Part shown: positions 43,222-52,628 of the stretch, piece by piece
How positions within the stretch are numbered: position 1 is the stretch's first letter
How the letters are laid out: each line of letters begins with the position of its first letter
Assembly: GCF_040782645.1 (NCBI RefSeq)
Contig: NZ_CP160403.1
Coordinates: 496,001 to 560,000, forward strand
Source: Streptomyces sp. HUAS ZL42
GTDB lineage: Bacteria > Actinomycetota > Actinomycetes > Streptomycetales > Streptomycetaceae
Direction: 5' to 3'
Length of the DNA stretch: 64,000 nucleotides
Translations under genes and position numbers: made by a program
The notes under the pieces: model-generated
Told to the model about the DNA's origin: nothing
What the model saw: only the letters and a program-made list of their open reading frames with translations
Databases searched by the model: none

Positions 43222-45651
43222 TCACTGGGACAGAGGTTGTTCGGCCCAGATCGTCTTGCCGACGGCGGTGTGGCGGCTGCCCCAGCGCTCGGCCACCTGG
43301 GCGACGAGCAGCAGTCCGCGTCCGCCCTCGTCGAAGACACGGGCCCGCCGCAGGTGCGGGGCGGTGCTGCTGCCGTCGGAGACTTCGCAGATCAGCACGT
43401 CCGAGTGGATGAGCCGCAGCTCGATGGGGGCGTTGCCGTACCGGATGGCGTTGGTGACCAGCTCGCTGACGATCAGTTCGGTGGGGAACTCCAGCTCGGC
43501 CAGTCCCCAGGCTGCCAGCTGTTCGCTCGCCATCCGGCGGGCCCTGGCGACGGCCGCGGGATCCACGGGCACCTGCCAGGTGCACACCTGGTCCGCGCCG
43601 AGTCCGCGGGTGCGTGCCAGCAGCAGGACGATGTCGTCGGTGGGGGGGTCGGGCTGTACCTTCCGCATGACCTCGTCGCAGGCTTCCTCCAGGCCGGCGG
43701 CCGGGCGGCGCAGCGCTTCGGTCAGCAGCTCCAGTCCTACGTCGATGTCCCGGCCGGGGGCGATCAGGCCGTCGGTGTAAAGGGCGAGCAGGCTGCCCTC
43801 GCCCACCTCGATCCGAGCTGCCTCGAAGGGCAGTCCGCCCAGGCCGAGCGGCGGCCCGGCGGGTACCTCCAGGACTTGCACGGTGCCGTCGGGGGTGACC
43901 AGGACGGGCGGAGGATGCCCGGCCCGGGCCATGTCGCAGAGGCCGGCGACAGGGTCGTAGACGGCGTAGAGGCAGGTCGCCCCGACCTCTCCCGAGGCCC
44001 CCTCCGTCTGGCCTCGGGTGTCCGGGCCTTCCTCCCGGTCGAGGCGGATGACCAGGTCGTCCAGCCGGGTGAGCAGCTCGTCGGGCGTGAAGTCGGCGTC
44101 GGCGAGGGTCCGTACCGCGGTGCGCAGCCGGCCCATCGTGGCCGAGGCGTGCACGCCGTGGCCCACGACGTCGCCCACCACCAGCGCGACCCGCCCCCCG
44201 GACAGGGCGATGACGTCGAACCAGTCTCCACCGATCTCGTCCCCCGAACCGGCGGGAAGGTACCGGTAGGCAAGGTCCACCGCCTGCGCTCGTGGCAGCC
44301 GCTCCGGCAGCAGACTGCGCTGGAGAGTGAGCGCGGTCCGGCGTTCGCGGGTGTAGCGGCGGGCGTTGTCGATACTCACCGCGGCCCTGGCGGCGATCTC
44401 CTCGGCGAGCACCAGATCGTCCTCGCCAAAGGGGTCCGCCGTACGGTGCCGCAGCAGGTGCATCACACCCAGGGTGACGCCCCGGGCGCGCAGCGGCACC
44501 ATCATCACCGAATGGATCCTGAACCGTCTCACGCTCTCGGCACGCACCGGGGAGGCCGTCGACCATTGGCGCAGCTGCGGGTCGCCCGCACCGTAGTAGG
44601 CACCCTGGCCGCTGATCAGCGCCTGTGCCGGTGGGGAGCCGGGAGGGTAGACGTCGACCTCGCCCGCCCGCACCACGGATTCCGGGCACCCCGAGAGCAC
44701 CGACCGCTGCGCGATACGGCGGCACCGCACCGGCGTGTCGGGCGGTATCGGCTGCGGCTCGTGCCCCTGGACGACCGATTCCAGCAGGTCGACGGTGACG
44801 AAGTCGGCGAAGCCGGTCACCGCCACCTCGGCCAGTTCCTCGGTTGTCCGCGTCACGTCGAGGGTGCGGCCGATGCGCGTGCTGGCCTCGTTGAGCACCG
44901 CCAGGCGGCGGCGGGCCCAGTACTGCTCGGTGATGTCGATCACCACCGCCGACAGCCCCAGCACTGCGCCCGCCCGGTCCTTCAGCGGTGACAGATAGAC
45001 CGACCACGCGTGATCGCGGACCTCCCCGGACGCCCGGAAAGGCTGCTCCTCGCGGAAGATCATCTCACCGGTGCGCACCACCTGCCGCTGGAGGCGGTCG
45101 ATCTCGTCCAGCGGGGGGACGGGATAGATCTCCCACAACGTCAGGCCCCTCATCTCCTCCTGCGCGAGCCCCATGGCACGGCTCATCACCTGGTTGCAGG
45201 CCACGAACCGTGCCTCATGGTCGTATACGGCCACGGGCAACGGGAGCTGCGCGAGCGTGAGGTCCCACAGTTCCGCCGTCCCCGCATCGGTCGGCCCGGC
45301 GGGGTATGTCATCGCCGCCGGGGTGACGACCCAGTGGGTCCCGCCGCCCGCGTCCGCCAGCGGCGTGCCCCGAAGCTGCAACTGGACGCGGTCTCCGTCC
45401 CGTTTCCGCAGCGCCACATCGCTCGTCCACGGATCCCGGGCGGCCAGGTGGCGCCGCAACGCGATGGGCAGCTTCGCGGCGAGCAGGTAGGCGGCCGGCC
45501 GGCCGATCACCTCCTCGGACTCGTACCCGAGCAGCCGCCCCGCTCCGGCGCTCCACGCCATGACGGCTCCGCGGGCATCGATGACGACGACGAAGTCCTC
45601 GGGCGGTCCCTCGCCCCTCGCTGCCGTCGTCGTGTCGGGTTTGTTGTCCAT
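43222..45651 (-). CDS. PAS-PAS-GAF-SpoIIE phosphatase with HATPase kinase domain
   Basis: An 809-residue multidomain regulator. PAS about 20-120 (VVVIDARGAVMAWSAGAGRL), second PAS about 130-245 (LPVAVYDHEARFVACNQVMS), GAF about 255-425 (ARAAVSIDNARRY at its end), SpoIIE/PP2C phosphatase about 450-665 with metal motifs IGGDWFDVI and VVGDVVGHGVHA and ATCLYAVYDP, then a HATPase_c anti-sigma-kinase-like domain about 690-805 (ELIVSELVTNAIRYG, DEGGRGLLLVAQVAERWG). Such proteins dephosphorylate anti-anti-sigma factors and may also act as anti-sigma kinases, combining both activities. ATG at 45651. No partner sigma/anti-sigma gene is adjacent. Confidence 0.9.
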   Translation of the reverse strand: MDNKPDTTTAARGEGPPEDFVVVIDARGAVMAWSAGAGRLLGYESEEVIGRPAAYLLAAKLPIALRRHLAARDPWTSDVALRKRDGDRVQLQLRGTPLADAGGGTHWVVTPAAMTYPAGPTDAGTAELWDLTLAQLPLPVAVYDHEARFVACNQVMSRAMGLAQEEMRGLTLWEIYPVPPLDEIDRLQRQVVRTGEMIFREEQPFRASGEVRDHAWSVYLSPLKDRAGAVLGLSAVVIDITEQYWARRRLAVLNEASTRIGRTLDVTRTTEELAEVAVTGFADFVTVDLLESVVQGHEPQPIPPDTPVRCRRIAQRSVLSGCPESVVRAGEVDVYPPGSPPAQALISGQGAYYGAGDPQLRQWSTASPVRAESVRRFRIHSVMMVPLRARGVTLGVMHLLRHRTADPFGEDDLVLAEEIAARAAVSIDNARRYTRERRTALTLQRSLLPERLPRAQAVDLAYRYLPAGSGDEIGGDWFDVIALSGGRVALVVGDVVGHGVHASATMGRLRTAVRTLADADFTPDELLTRLDDLVIRLDREEGPDTRGQTEGASGEVGATCLYAVYDPVAGLCDMARAGHPPPVLVTPDGTVQVLEVPAGPPLGLGGLPFEAARIEVGEGSLLALYTDGLIAPGRDIDVGLELLTEALRRPAAGLEEACDEVMRKVQPDPPTDDIVLLLARTRGLGADQVCTWQVPVDPAAVARARRMASEQLAAWGLAELEFPTELIVSELVTNAIRYGNAPIELRLIHSDVLICEVSDGSSTAPHLRRARVFDEGGRGLLLVAQVAERWGSRHTAVGKTIWAEQPLSQ

Positions 45652-45776
45652 GGCGGTGCCCCGACCTCGTTCCTGCAGCCACGCAGCACAGCACTGCGTC
45701 GCCCATCACGGGCGCTGCCTCCAGCATCCCGCCACCGCACACCCCCCTCAACCGGCCGCGTTCCGGGCCCGTGCGG

Positions 45777-46829
45777 TCACGGTGTGTCGTTCCTCCGTCG
45801 CACCGCGCGCCGTGTGGACCGTCGCGGAAGCAGCACCGGTTGCACGAGCCGATGCCGGTCCACGCCGCCGCGGGCGTTGATGACAGCGATCAGCAGGTCG
45901 ACGGCTTCGTCACCCACCCGGTCCGCACGGAGGCTGAGCGTCGTGACGGGCGGTGTGGTCGTCGCGTAGTCCGGATCCTCGCTGATGCACGCCACCAGCA
46001 GATCCCGCGGCACCCGGAGCCGGTGGTGGCGAGCGGCGGCGAGGATGTTGTGACCCGAGTCGGAGTAGACGCCGACGACGGCGTCCGGTCTTGGATCGTG
46101 GTCGAGCAGTCGGCCGACCGCCTCCTGTTCGGCCGTGAAGTAGTCGGGCAGCGAGGCGTACTCCTCCACAAGGGCGGGCATCCGGTGTTCGGCGCACCAG
46201 GACCGGTAGGTGTGGGCGATGAGGCGCGGGTAAGCGTCGTCGTGAAGGGGCAGGGAGAGCCCGATCCGCCGGGCGCCGGACTGCGCGAGGTGGTCGAGCA
46301 GCAGGCACAGGCCCGCTTCGTGGTCGGCGTCCACCCACGCGTCGCACCAGTGCGGCTGGGGCGGCCTGCCTTCGCAGACCATCGGTATGCCACGCTCCCG
46401 CAGGATGGAACGCACCGGGTCCTCCGCGCGCGGATCGACGTGGATGACGCCGTCCATCGGCGTGTTGAGCCACATCCACGACGACATCGAACTCGGCATC
46501 ACCTGGAGCAGGTAGCCGCGCTTGTGGGCCGCCGCCATGGCGCCCAGCACCAGCTGTGCGTAGTACGGGATCTCGGTGTACGGGACGGGCAGGTCGCCGT
46601 ACGTCGTCATGGTCAGGCCGAGCACTCCGGTGCCGCCCCGGGCCAGGGCACGGGCCGTGCTGGCCGGAGCGTAACCGAGTTCGCGTGCCGCGGCCAGTAC
46701 ACGCTGCCTGGTCGTCTCGGACAGTCGTCCGGTGCCGTTGAGCGCATTCGACACCGTGGCCGTGGACACCCCGGCACGGGCGGCCACGGCATCCAGCGTG
46801 GGACGCCGCCAGACACGCGAGCTCGTCAT
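45777..46829 (-). CDS. LacI-family transcriptional regulator
   Basis: A 350-residue LacI regulator. The N-terminal helix-turn-helix is PTLDAVAARAGVSTATVSNA with the hinge LGYAPASTARALA. The periplasmic-binding-like sensor domain follows (VLGLTMTTYG, MDGVIHVDPRAEDPV, PDAVVGVYSDSGHNI). ATG at 46829. The intergenic region to the divergent amidohydrolase remnant contains an 18-bp palindrome repeated at 51844-51861, a likely operator. Neighbouring genes suggest a sugar ligand, unproven. Confidence 0.9.
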   Translation of the reverse strand: MTSSRVWRRPTLDAVAARAGVSTATVSNALNGTGRLSETTRQRVLAAARELGYAPASTARALARGGTGVLGLTMTTYGDLPVPYTEIPYYAQLVLGAMAAAHKRGYLLQVMPSSMSSWMWLNTPMDGVIHVDPRAEDPVRSILRERGIPMVCEGRPPQPHWCDAWVDADHEAGLCLLLDHLAQSGARRIGLSLPLHDDAYPRLIAHTYRSWCAEHRMPALVEEYASLPDYFTAEQEAVGRLLDHDPRPDAVVGVYSDSGHNILAAARHHRLRVPRDLLVACISEDPDYATTTPPVTTLSLRADRVGDEAVDLLIAVINARGGVDRHRLVQPVLLPRRSTRRAVRRRNDTP

Positions 46830-46867
46830 GTGTACCCCATCTTCCCCAACAGCCCCGCGACGGCTTG

Positions 46868-46885
46868 TGGTTAAGACATTAATCA
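46868..46885. promoter_or_regulatory. LacI-type operator, copy 1
   Basis: TGGTTAAGACATTAATCA, an imperfect palindrome between lacI and the divergent amidohydrolase gene. The same site with its flank (CTTGTGGTTAAG) recurs at 51844-51861 on the other strand, including part of the adjacent ACAGCCC-GGGAC sequence. Confidence 0.65.
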
Positions 46886-47123
46886 ATCAGCGTGCCCCGC
46901 GACGGCGGCCGAACCAGCCGCCGGGTGAGGAGTTGATCGGATGCCGGATGTCTTCGACGGCGCCTCTGCGGCACCCGCGGGCAGCCCGCTTCACCGGCAG
47001 ACGTTCCTGGCCGCAGCCGGGGCAGGCGCCCTCTCGGTGGCTGCTGCCGGTACAGCCGCACAGGCCGCGACCGGCCGGCACCCGGTGCCGGTGTCCACCG
47101 TGATCCTGAACGGAAGAGTGTTA

Positions 47124-48290
47124 CTGACCTCAGCTCGTTAGGGTCAGTTCGGTCTGTCGAGGGCGAGGCCCGTGCCGGCGAGGAATCCGCCGAGGATGGT
47201 GTGTCGGTACTGCAGCGCCTTGAGACGCTTGCGGAGCAGAGTCTCCAGCTCGCTGAGGGTGCGGGCGGCGAGGTTGGCCAGGCTCCGCTTGATATGTGCC
47301 CACAGGCCCTCGACCGGGTTGAGCTCGGGCGCATACCCGGGTAGCAGGACCACGGTCAGCCATTCCCGCTCGGCCACCAGCACCTTCATCGCCGTGGAGA
47401 TGTGGGTGCTCAGCCGGTCCCACACCACGATCAGCGGGGCCTTCAGTAGCTGGTGGGCGCCATCCAGCAGGCGGATGTAGTCGCTCTCGCCGAGCGAGCG
47501 GCGCTCGCCCTTGCGGCCGGTATGCCGGCGCAGCCGGTAGCACAGGCGGGCGGGCAGGCCGGGCCGGTAGCACAGCAGCCCGGCCACTGACAGGCGCCCA
47601 CGGCCACGGCCTGAAACGCGTACCGTCGGGGTGATGCCGCGTCGGCCCCAGGTGCGGCCCTTGGGCGGACGGCCGGTCACGCCGGCTTCGTCCTCGAAGC
47701 AGACGAACGCGCCGGTCGCCGCCCGGAGGGTTTTACCTCCTGCCAGGTCGCCTCCCGCCATGCGGTGATCGCGGCCTCGTCACGTTCGGCAGCGGGCCGG
47801 GCAGGCACCTGCACGCTGAAGCCCATCCGGTGCAGCAGCCGCGTGACACCGGAGACGCTGTAGGAGAGGTGGAACTTCCGTCCGATCAGCGTGCGCACCC
47901 GTGCGGCAGTCCACATCTGGTCGTCCGTCCAGCCGTGCGCGGCCGGCCCCTCGTCGAGCCATGTCGCGAGCCTGGCCTGCAGGTGGGGGCCGAGGCGGCA
48001 GTCATAGCCCGGGGGCCCTGGGAACGTAACGCTTCCCGCCCGCCCGCCTTCCAGGCGCGGCGCCACTGGTAGACCGACTTCTCACTCACCCGTAACTCCC
48101 GGGCGATGAATGGGACTTTCACGTCCTCCTCGAAGAGGTCAGCGGCCCGCATGCGTACCTCTTCGCGGCACTTGCGCTGCTCGGCGGTCAGCCCGCCCCC
48201 ATCCGGATACCGCATACTTCCGGGCTACCAGCACAGACAGGCCCTGTCACCCGGCCCGACAAGGACCAGACGCTATAACGCCAAGGTCAG
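47124..48290. mobile_element. IS630-family insertion sequence (1167 bp)
   Basis: The element is bounded by imperfect terminal inverted repeats (left CTGACCTCAGCTCGTTAG, right ending CAAGGTCAG) and flanked by the dinucleotide TA at 47122-47123 and 48291-48292, the expected IS630 target duplication. It carries a minus-strand transposase in three overlapping frames. It interrupts the amidohydrolase gene after the codons for ILNGRVL. Confidence 0.85.
47144..48215 (-). CDS. IS630-family transposase, split across frames
   Basis: The N-terminal helix-turn-helix part (from 48215, EDVKVPFIARELRVSEKSVY, QWRRAWKAGGREALRSQGP) shifts frame at a C5 run near 48018 into GYDCRLGPHLQARLATWLDE and HLSYSVSGVTRLLHRMGF. 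It shifts again at GTAAAACCC (47730-47740) into the DDE catalytic part (FVCFEDEAGVTGRPPKGRTW, PLIVVWDRLSTHIS, PGYAPELNPVEGLWAHIKR). The second site is an A4 run where -1 slippage would restore the frame, as known for some IS elements. The first looks like a true or sequencing deletion. Probably inactive as written. Confidence 0.8.
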
Positions 48291-48535
48291 TAACCGCACA
48301 GACGGCAGCGCGCGAGCGCAGGCGGTGGCCGTCGGCAGCGAAGGAAAGATCCTCGAGGTCGGGTGCGACGCGGACTTACGCCGACGCATCGGCCCCGTAC
48401 TGTCGTCGTCGACGCCGGCGGCGGTACCGTCATGCCGGGCCTCCAGGACGGGCACATGCACCCGCTCGGCGCGGCCGCGCAGGCAATGGTCAGCCCTACG
48501 GCGACTTCGTGGACGATATGCCGTGACTCCGGCCG

Positions 48536-48660
48536 CGGCGCGGTGGCGTCCGTTCCCCCTGGACGATTCGGATCATCGCCGCCGCTCTGGTCGTCGGCAG
48601 CATGAGCGTGCCGACCGCCGCCGAAGCCGTGGACAGGAACCGAGTCCGGCTGATTCTCAT
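48536..48660 (-). pseudogene. Signal-peptide start of a truncated secreted protein
   Basis: ATG at 48660 with a GGAGG site upstream reads MRISRTRFLSTASAAVGTLM then LPTTRAAAMIRIVQGERTPP, an export signal of about 30 residues followed by the first mature residues. The reading then runs into the end of the opposing amidohydrolase fragment and loses sense. Family unknown because no domain remains. Confidence 0.5.
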
Positions 48661-48770
48661 GTGCGCCCGCCTCCCCCTTGGCCCCCGGGGCCGGTACCAG
48701 TGTGGGAAGGGGAAGGGTGGGACGGTATCGGCCGATCGTTCATGGCTGGGCGACGAAGGTATGCGGCAGG

Positions 48771-49334
48771 CTAGACGGGCGTCGACGCCGACGGCACGAA
48801 CGGTGCCCCGTGTCCCGGCACGATCAGCGCCGGAGCGAGAGCCAGGACCTTCTCCCTGGCCGCCCGCAGTTGCTCGCGGTCGGGCGCGAAGGGGTCGTCG
48901 GCCGGGCCCTCGGCGCTCCACCACAAATGGGTCAGGACCACCAGGCCCTCGTCGGCAGTGACCAGGGTGCTGACGTCCTCCGCGGTGTGGCCGGGCGTCG
49001 TCATGAGCGTGATCGACGGCGACAGTTGGTACCCGTCGGCATCGCGGTCCTCCCAGATGTCGTTCTGGTAGATCGCCATGTGGTCGTGGAAGCGGGCTTC
49101 GGGGAACAGGGCCGCGTTCAGCGTGTGGTCCGGGTGGTGGTGGCTGAAGATCACGTCGGTGACGTCTTGGGGGTTCAGCCCGTGGTGCGCGAGCGGGTCC
49201 AGGATGAGCCGGCGGTCCGCGACCATGCCGGGATCGACGATCGCGACGGTCTCGCCGTCGACGAGCAGAGTGACGGTGCCGGCCACCCGCTCGTCGGCGT
49301 AGCCGGTGGTGAGGACGTGGAAGGCAGCGGTCAT
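48771..49334 (-). CDS. Metallo-beta-lactamase-fold hydrolase
   Basis: A 187-residue MBL-fold protein. The metal motif is VIFSHHHPDHTLNAALF, with further ligands in TTPGHTAEDVSTLV and the terminal IVPGHGAPFVP. Its short length and lack of extra domains fit MBLAC1-like small hydrolases. ATG at 49334 with GAGGAG 6 bases before. It lies 51 bases after trpC and is probably co-transcribed. Substrate unknown (thioester, lactone or phosphodiester). Confidence 0.85.
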   Translation of the reverse strand: MTAAFHVLTTGYADERVAGTVTLLVDGETVAIVDPGMVADRRLILDPLAHHGLNPQDVTDVIFSHHHPDHTLNAALFPEARFHDHMAIYQNDIWEDRDADGYQLSPSITLMTTPGHTAEDVSTLVTADEGLVVLTHLWWSAEGPADDPFAPDREQLRAAREKVLALAPALIVPGHGAPFVPSASTPV

Positions 49335-49385
49335 GAGGGGCTCCTCGGGGAAGGTGTTGGTTTGGTGCGAGGGCGCCGTCCGCCG

Positions 49386-50171
49386 TTACGCCCCGGCCGC
49401 CTCGATGAACTCGCGCACGGCCGTGCGCGGGTCCCCCGAGCGGACCAGTGCCTCGCCGACCAGCACCACGTCGGCTCCCCAACCGCGGTACTCCGCTACG
49501 TCCTCCGGGCCCGTCACTCCCGATTCGGCGACCTTGACCGTGCCTTCCGGAATGGCCGTCACGAGATCGGCGAACACTTTGCGATCCACCTCCAGCGTCG
49601 TCAGGTCCCGCGCGTTGATGCCGAGGAGCTCGGCTCCCGCGGCGACAGCGCTTCGCACTTCGTCGGCCGTGTGCGCCTCCACGAGCGGTGTGAGACCCAA
49701 TTCCTTGCACAGTCCCATCAGGTCGGTGAGTTGGGCGTCGTCCAGCGACACGACCATGAGAAGCGCAAGGTCGGCGCCGTGCGCACGGGCCTCCCACAGC
49801 TGATAGGGGTCGACGATGAAATCCTTGCGCAGGACGGGCACATCGACCCTGGCACGCACGGCGTCCAGATCGGCGAGAGAGCCGCCGAAACGCCTGCGCT
49901 CGGTGAGCACGCTGATCGCAGCGGCACCGCCGGCCGCGTACCGGGCCGCGAGGGACGCAGGGTCGGGAATGTCTGCCAGCGCCCCCTTGCTGGGGCTCTT
50001 GCGCTTCACCTCGGCGATGATGGACACCCCGGGAGCCCGGAAAGCGGGCAGCGGGTCGAGCGCGGGTGCCGCGTCCGCTGCTCGGGAGCGCAGCTCCGCC
50101 AACGGCGTCGCACGCTTACGCTCTTCCAAGTCCTCGCGAACTCCCTCGAGGATCCCATCAAGAACGCTCAT
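49386..50171 (-). CDS. trpC: Indole-3-glycerol-phosphate synthase
   Basis: A 261-residue TIM-barrel TrpC. Catalytic and substrate motifs are [78 protein letters not shown] and [15 protein letters not shown]. It closes the indole ring from carboxyphenylamino-deoxyribulose phosphate in tryptophan synthesis. ATG at 50171 with AGGGAG upstream. No other trp gene is near, so it is an orphan, possibly a second copy serving a specialised metabolite. I see no Trp-rich leader peptide. Confidence 0.93.
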   Translation of the reverse strand: MSVLDGILEGVREDLEERKRATPLAELRSRAADAAPALDPLPAFRAPGVSIIAEVKRKSPSKGALADIPDPASLAARYAAGGAAAISVLTERRRFGGSLADLDAVRARVDVPVLRKDFIVDPYQLWEARAHGADLALLMVVSLDDAQLTDLMGLCKELGLTPLVEAHTADEVRSAVAAGAELLGINARDLTTLEVDRKVFADLVTAIPEGTVKVAESGVTGPEDVAEYRGWGADVVLVGEALVRSGDPRTAVREFIEAAGA

Positions 50172-50321
50172 CGTCGTCTCCCTGTCGAATCGTCTGCGCT
50201 GCGGACGTCCCCCGGCTCGAGTGAGGCCGCGCATCACCCACGTCCAAGTCGTACTCGAAGAAGGTTATTCGGATTGATCACGACCTGCGTGCCGGCCAAC
50301 CACGGGACGCGGAAGTTGAGC

Positions 50322-50357
50322 GGCTGCATGCAGGCGCTGAACACTCTGCATGCAGCC
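50322..50357. terminator. Hairpin after the flavocytochrome-like gene
   Basis: A perfect 12-bp stem (GGCTGCATGCAG at 50322-50333 with 50346-50357) and 12-base loop, 53 bases past the oxidoreductase stop and upstream of trpC. Confidence 0.65.
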
Positions 50358-50409
50358 TCGTGACCTTGAGCAGATACGTGGCCAAGCCTCGCACCGACGC
50401 AGGCGGGGC

Positions 50410-51747
50410 TCAGGCCAGACCGAACCGCTCGGCGTGCACTTGCTGGTTGGGGACCTTCAGCCCGCGCAGGGCGCTGAGCACGGCCGAGGTCATCGAGGGC
50501 GGGCCGCAGACGTACACGTCGCGTTCGGTTACATCGGGAACCAGGGCACGGAGACTGTTCGGCTCGAACGGCGGGTTCCCCTCCCCCGTGCGGCCGGTGA
50601 GCAGGTGCAACTGCCCACCGTGCTCCGCGACCAGGGTTCGTACCTCGTCGACCAGCACGGCGTCGTTGTCGCTGCGCACCCGGTAGAGCACGACGATGTC
50701 GCCGGCCGGTTCCTCCTCCAGCAGGGCTCGAACCGGCGTGATTCCCACTCCTCCGGCGATCAGCAGTGCTCCGGGCCGCGTGCGATGCAACGAGGTGAAT
50801 GCCCCGTACGGCCCCTCGACGAACGCGCGGCTCCCGACCGGGACGTCCCGCAGGCCGGCGCTGGCGCTGCCGACAGCCTTGGCGGTCAGGCGCAGGGTTC
50901 GACCGTCGGGTGCCGCCGACAGCGAGAACGGGTTCGCCAGCCACCAGTGGTTGTGCCCGGGGAACCGCCAGATGCAGAACTGGCCGGCCCGGGCCGGCAG
51001 CCTGTCGAGGTGGCGGCCGGTGACGTGTACCGACACCACGTCGTCCGACTCCGGGACCACCGCGGTGACTTCAAATCGGTGGTAGGCGTTGCGCCACAGA
51101 GGCATCACGATCCGGCCCGTGACCAGGGCACCGAACGCGAACAGCCACAGGGCCCACCAGTAGATTTTCGCGGGCGCGGAAGAGGTGAAGGTCGTCGTCT
51201 CCTGCAACTGGTGGACGAACGACAGCCCCAACGCCAGGTACAGCAGCAGGTGCAGGCCGTGCCAGGTCTCGTACCGCAGCCGCCGCCTCACGTAGCGGGC
51301 GGAGACCGCGGCGACCACGACGACGACCGCCGCGGCCCCCATCCCGAGCAGGGAGGCCGGCACTCCGGCCAGCGCGAGGAACGTCTTCGTCATCGACGCG
51401 TTATCGAGCCTGGCGAAGCCCAGCACCACCAGCACGGCGTGGGTGAGGATGGTCCACAACAGGGTGAAGCCGACCCACCGGTGCCACACCGTCAACCGGT
51501 CCATGCCGATACGGCGGTCGAGCCACGGCAGCCGGGCCACCAGCAGCAGCTGGAACAGCATCAGCACGGCGGCGTGCAGGCCGAAGAACTTGGCGACCGT
51601 GAGCACCCCGTTCTGGCCGGTCCCGGCGGCGAGGAACAAGACCTCGACGATCGCCAAGTTGACGATGACAAACGTCCACAGCGCCCACCGCGCCGCAACG
51701 ACCGGAGGTATGGTGCTGTGCCGCACCTGCGAAATCGTCGCCTCCAC
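50410..51747 (-). CDS. Membrane ferric-reductase-like flavin oxidoreductase
   Basis: A 445-residue protein. Six membrane helices (about 20-215) carry heme-ligand-type histidines in FGLHAAVLMLFQLLL, LTVWHRWVGFTLLWTILTHA and YETWHGLHLLLYLA. A cytosolic FAD-binding domain (HNHWWLANPFSLSAAP) and an NAD(P) domain (LLIAGGVGITPVRALLEEE, DVYVCGPPSMTSAVLSAL) follow. The layout is that of ferric reductase/NADPH-oxidase relatives, passing electrons from NAD(P)H across the membrane. GTG at 51747 follows GAGGGGAA. The LacI-type site at 51844-51861 lies about 100 bases upstream. Confidence 0.87.
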   Translation of the reverse strand: MEATISQVRHSTIPPVVAARWALWTFVIVNLAIVEVLFLAAGTGQNGVLTVAKFFGLHAAVLMLFQLLLVARLPWLDRRIGMDRLTVWHRWVGFTLLWTILTHAVLVVLGFARLDNASMTKTFLALAGVPASLLGMGAAAVVVVVAAVSARYVRRRLRYETWHGLHLLLYLALGLSFVHQLQETTTFTSSAPAKIYWWALWLFAFGALVTGRIVMPLWRNAYHRFEVTAVVPESDDVVSVHVTGRHLDRLPARAGQFCIWRFPGHNHWWLANPFSLSAAPDGRTLRLTAKAVGSASAGLRDVPVGSRAFVEGPYGAFTSLHRTRPGALLIAGGVGITPVRALLEEEPAGDIVVLYRVRSDNDAVLVDEVRTLVAEHGGQLHLLTGRTGEGNPPFEPNSLRALVPDVTERDVYVCGPPSMTSAVLSALRGLKVPNQQVHAERFGLA

Positions 51748-51843
51748 CGCTTCCCCTCTTGTTCATGTGACGTACTCGCGTCCCCACCGGCGAGGTCGCG
51801 AGGGATGCCGGCCGTCCCGGCCGCCGTCGCTGGGTAGGTTGAG

Positions 51844-51861
51844 TGATTAAGGCCTTAACCA
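51844..51861. promoter_or_regulatory. LacI-type operator, copy 2
   Basis: TGATTAAGGCCTTAACCA, the reverse of the site at 46868-46885 except for the three central bases. It lies upstream of the minus-strand flavin oxidoreductase and directly next to the GH127 remnant. The shared flank indicates a duplicated promoter segment. Confidence 0.6.
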
Positions 51862-51884
51862 CAAGCGTCCCAGGGCTGTTGAGG

Positions 51885-52300
51885 CGATGCACGCCAACAC
51901 CCAGATCGCGAAAGTCGTCGGCTACCAGCGGCTGGGCGAGGTCGCCCGCGACCCGCGACGACTTCAGCTCCACGCTCCAGTCGCCCGAGGGCCCCGAGAC
52001 CTGCAACACCTACAACATGCTCAAGTTGAGCCGCGCTCTGTTCCTCGAACACCCGGACGCCGAGGTTCTCGATTACTACGAGCGCGCGACGGTCAACCAC
52101 GTCCTCTCTTCTCCCAGAGGCTTGCTGTCGGACGACGCCGCGCTGCCGGAGCCGCTGCACGCACTGAGCAGCGCCAGTGCGGACATGGCGGAGACGGCTG
52201 AACAGAGGGCAGTTCTCAGTCTCATCGATGCCTCCTCGCGCTCGTCCCTGGCGGGAGCTGTTTCGCCTCGACGACATCCGTGTGCCGCCGCACGGTAGAG
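51885..52300 (+). pseudogene. Remnant of GH127 beta-L-arabinofuranosidase
   Basis: MHANTQIAKVVGYQRLGEVA (51886 onward), then in another frame DDFSSTLQSPEGPETCNTYN and MLKLSRALFLEHPDAEVLDY with YERATVNHVLSSP. These are the conserved core of DUF1680/GH127 enzymes that remove beta-linked arabinofuranose. The ends and the segment between the two pieces are missing. From 52120 to 52628 no recognisable gene remains; this space holds the GH29 promoter. Confidence 0.7.
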
Positions 52301-52628
52301 ATGGGATGTTTATAGAGGTGCTCCCGGCTCGCCGTCCAGCCTTTGGGACCCCTGGGTCCATCCCATCGATCCTCGCCGCTCGATGACTCGACCACACCAC
52401 GAGATTGCGTCAGACATGCCACGTTTGACGGAGCGCAATGCGCATCAAACAGCAAGCAAACTGGGCAAATTGGCTAGCGGTACACCGCTTTTCATCCCTG
52501 CACACCGGTTGACATCCCGGGGAGACATGACGGACCTTCATGCGTAACAAACGGCTCCCCCTGCGCAGCAACCACGCTGACGCGTCCCACTGCGTTCCCC
52601 GACCGCCTTCTGAACCTGGGATGTCTTC

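Larger units (their letters stand above)
46941..48530 (+). pseudogene. Tat-exported amidohydrolase gene, interrupted by IS630 and truncated
   Basis: The left part (46941-47123) has a GAGGAG site, an ATG and a signal-like start (RQTFLAAAGAGALSVAAAGT), then PVSTVILNGRVL. An IS630 element follows. The right part (48291-48530) continues ARAQAVAVGSEGKILEVG and, in another frame, TVVVDAGGGTVMPGLQDGHM with HPLGAAAQ, the metal-binding start of a YtcJ-like amidohydrolase. Besides the insertion there are frameshifts, and the 3' half is lost where it meets an opposing gene fragment near 48530. Inactive. Confidence 0.75.
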
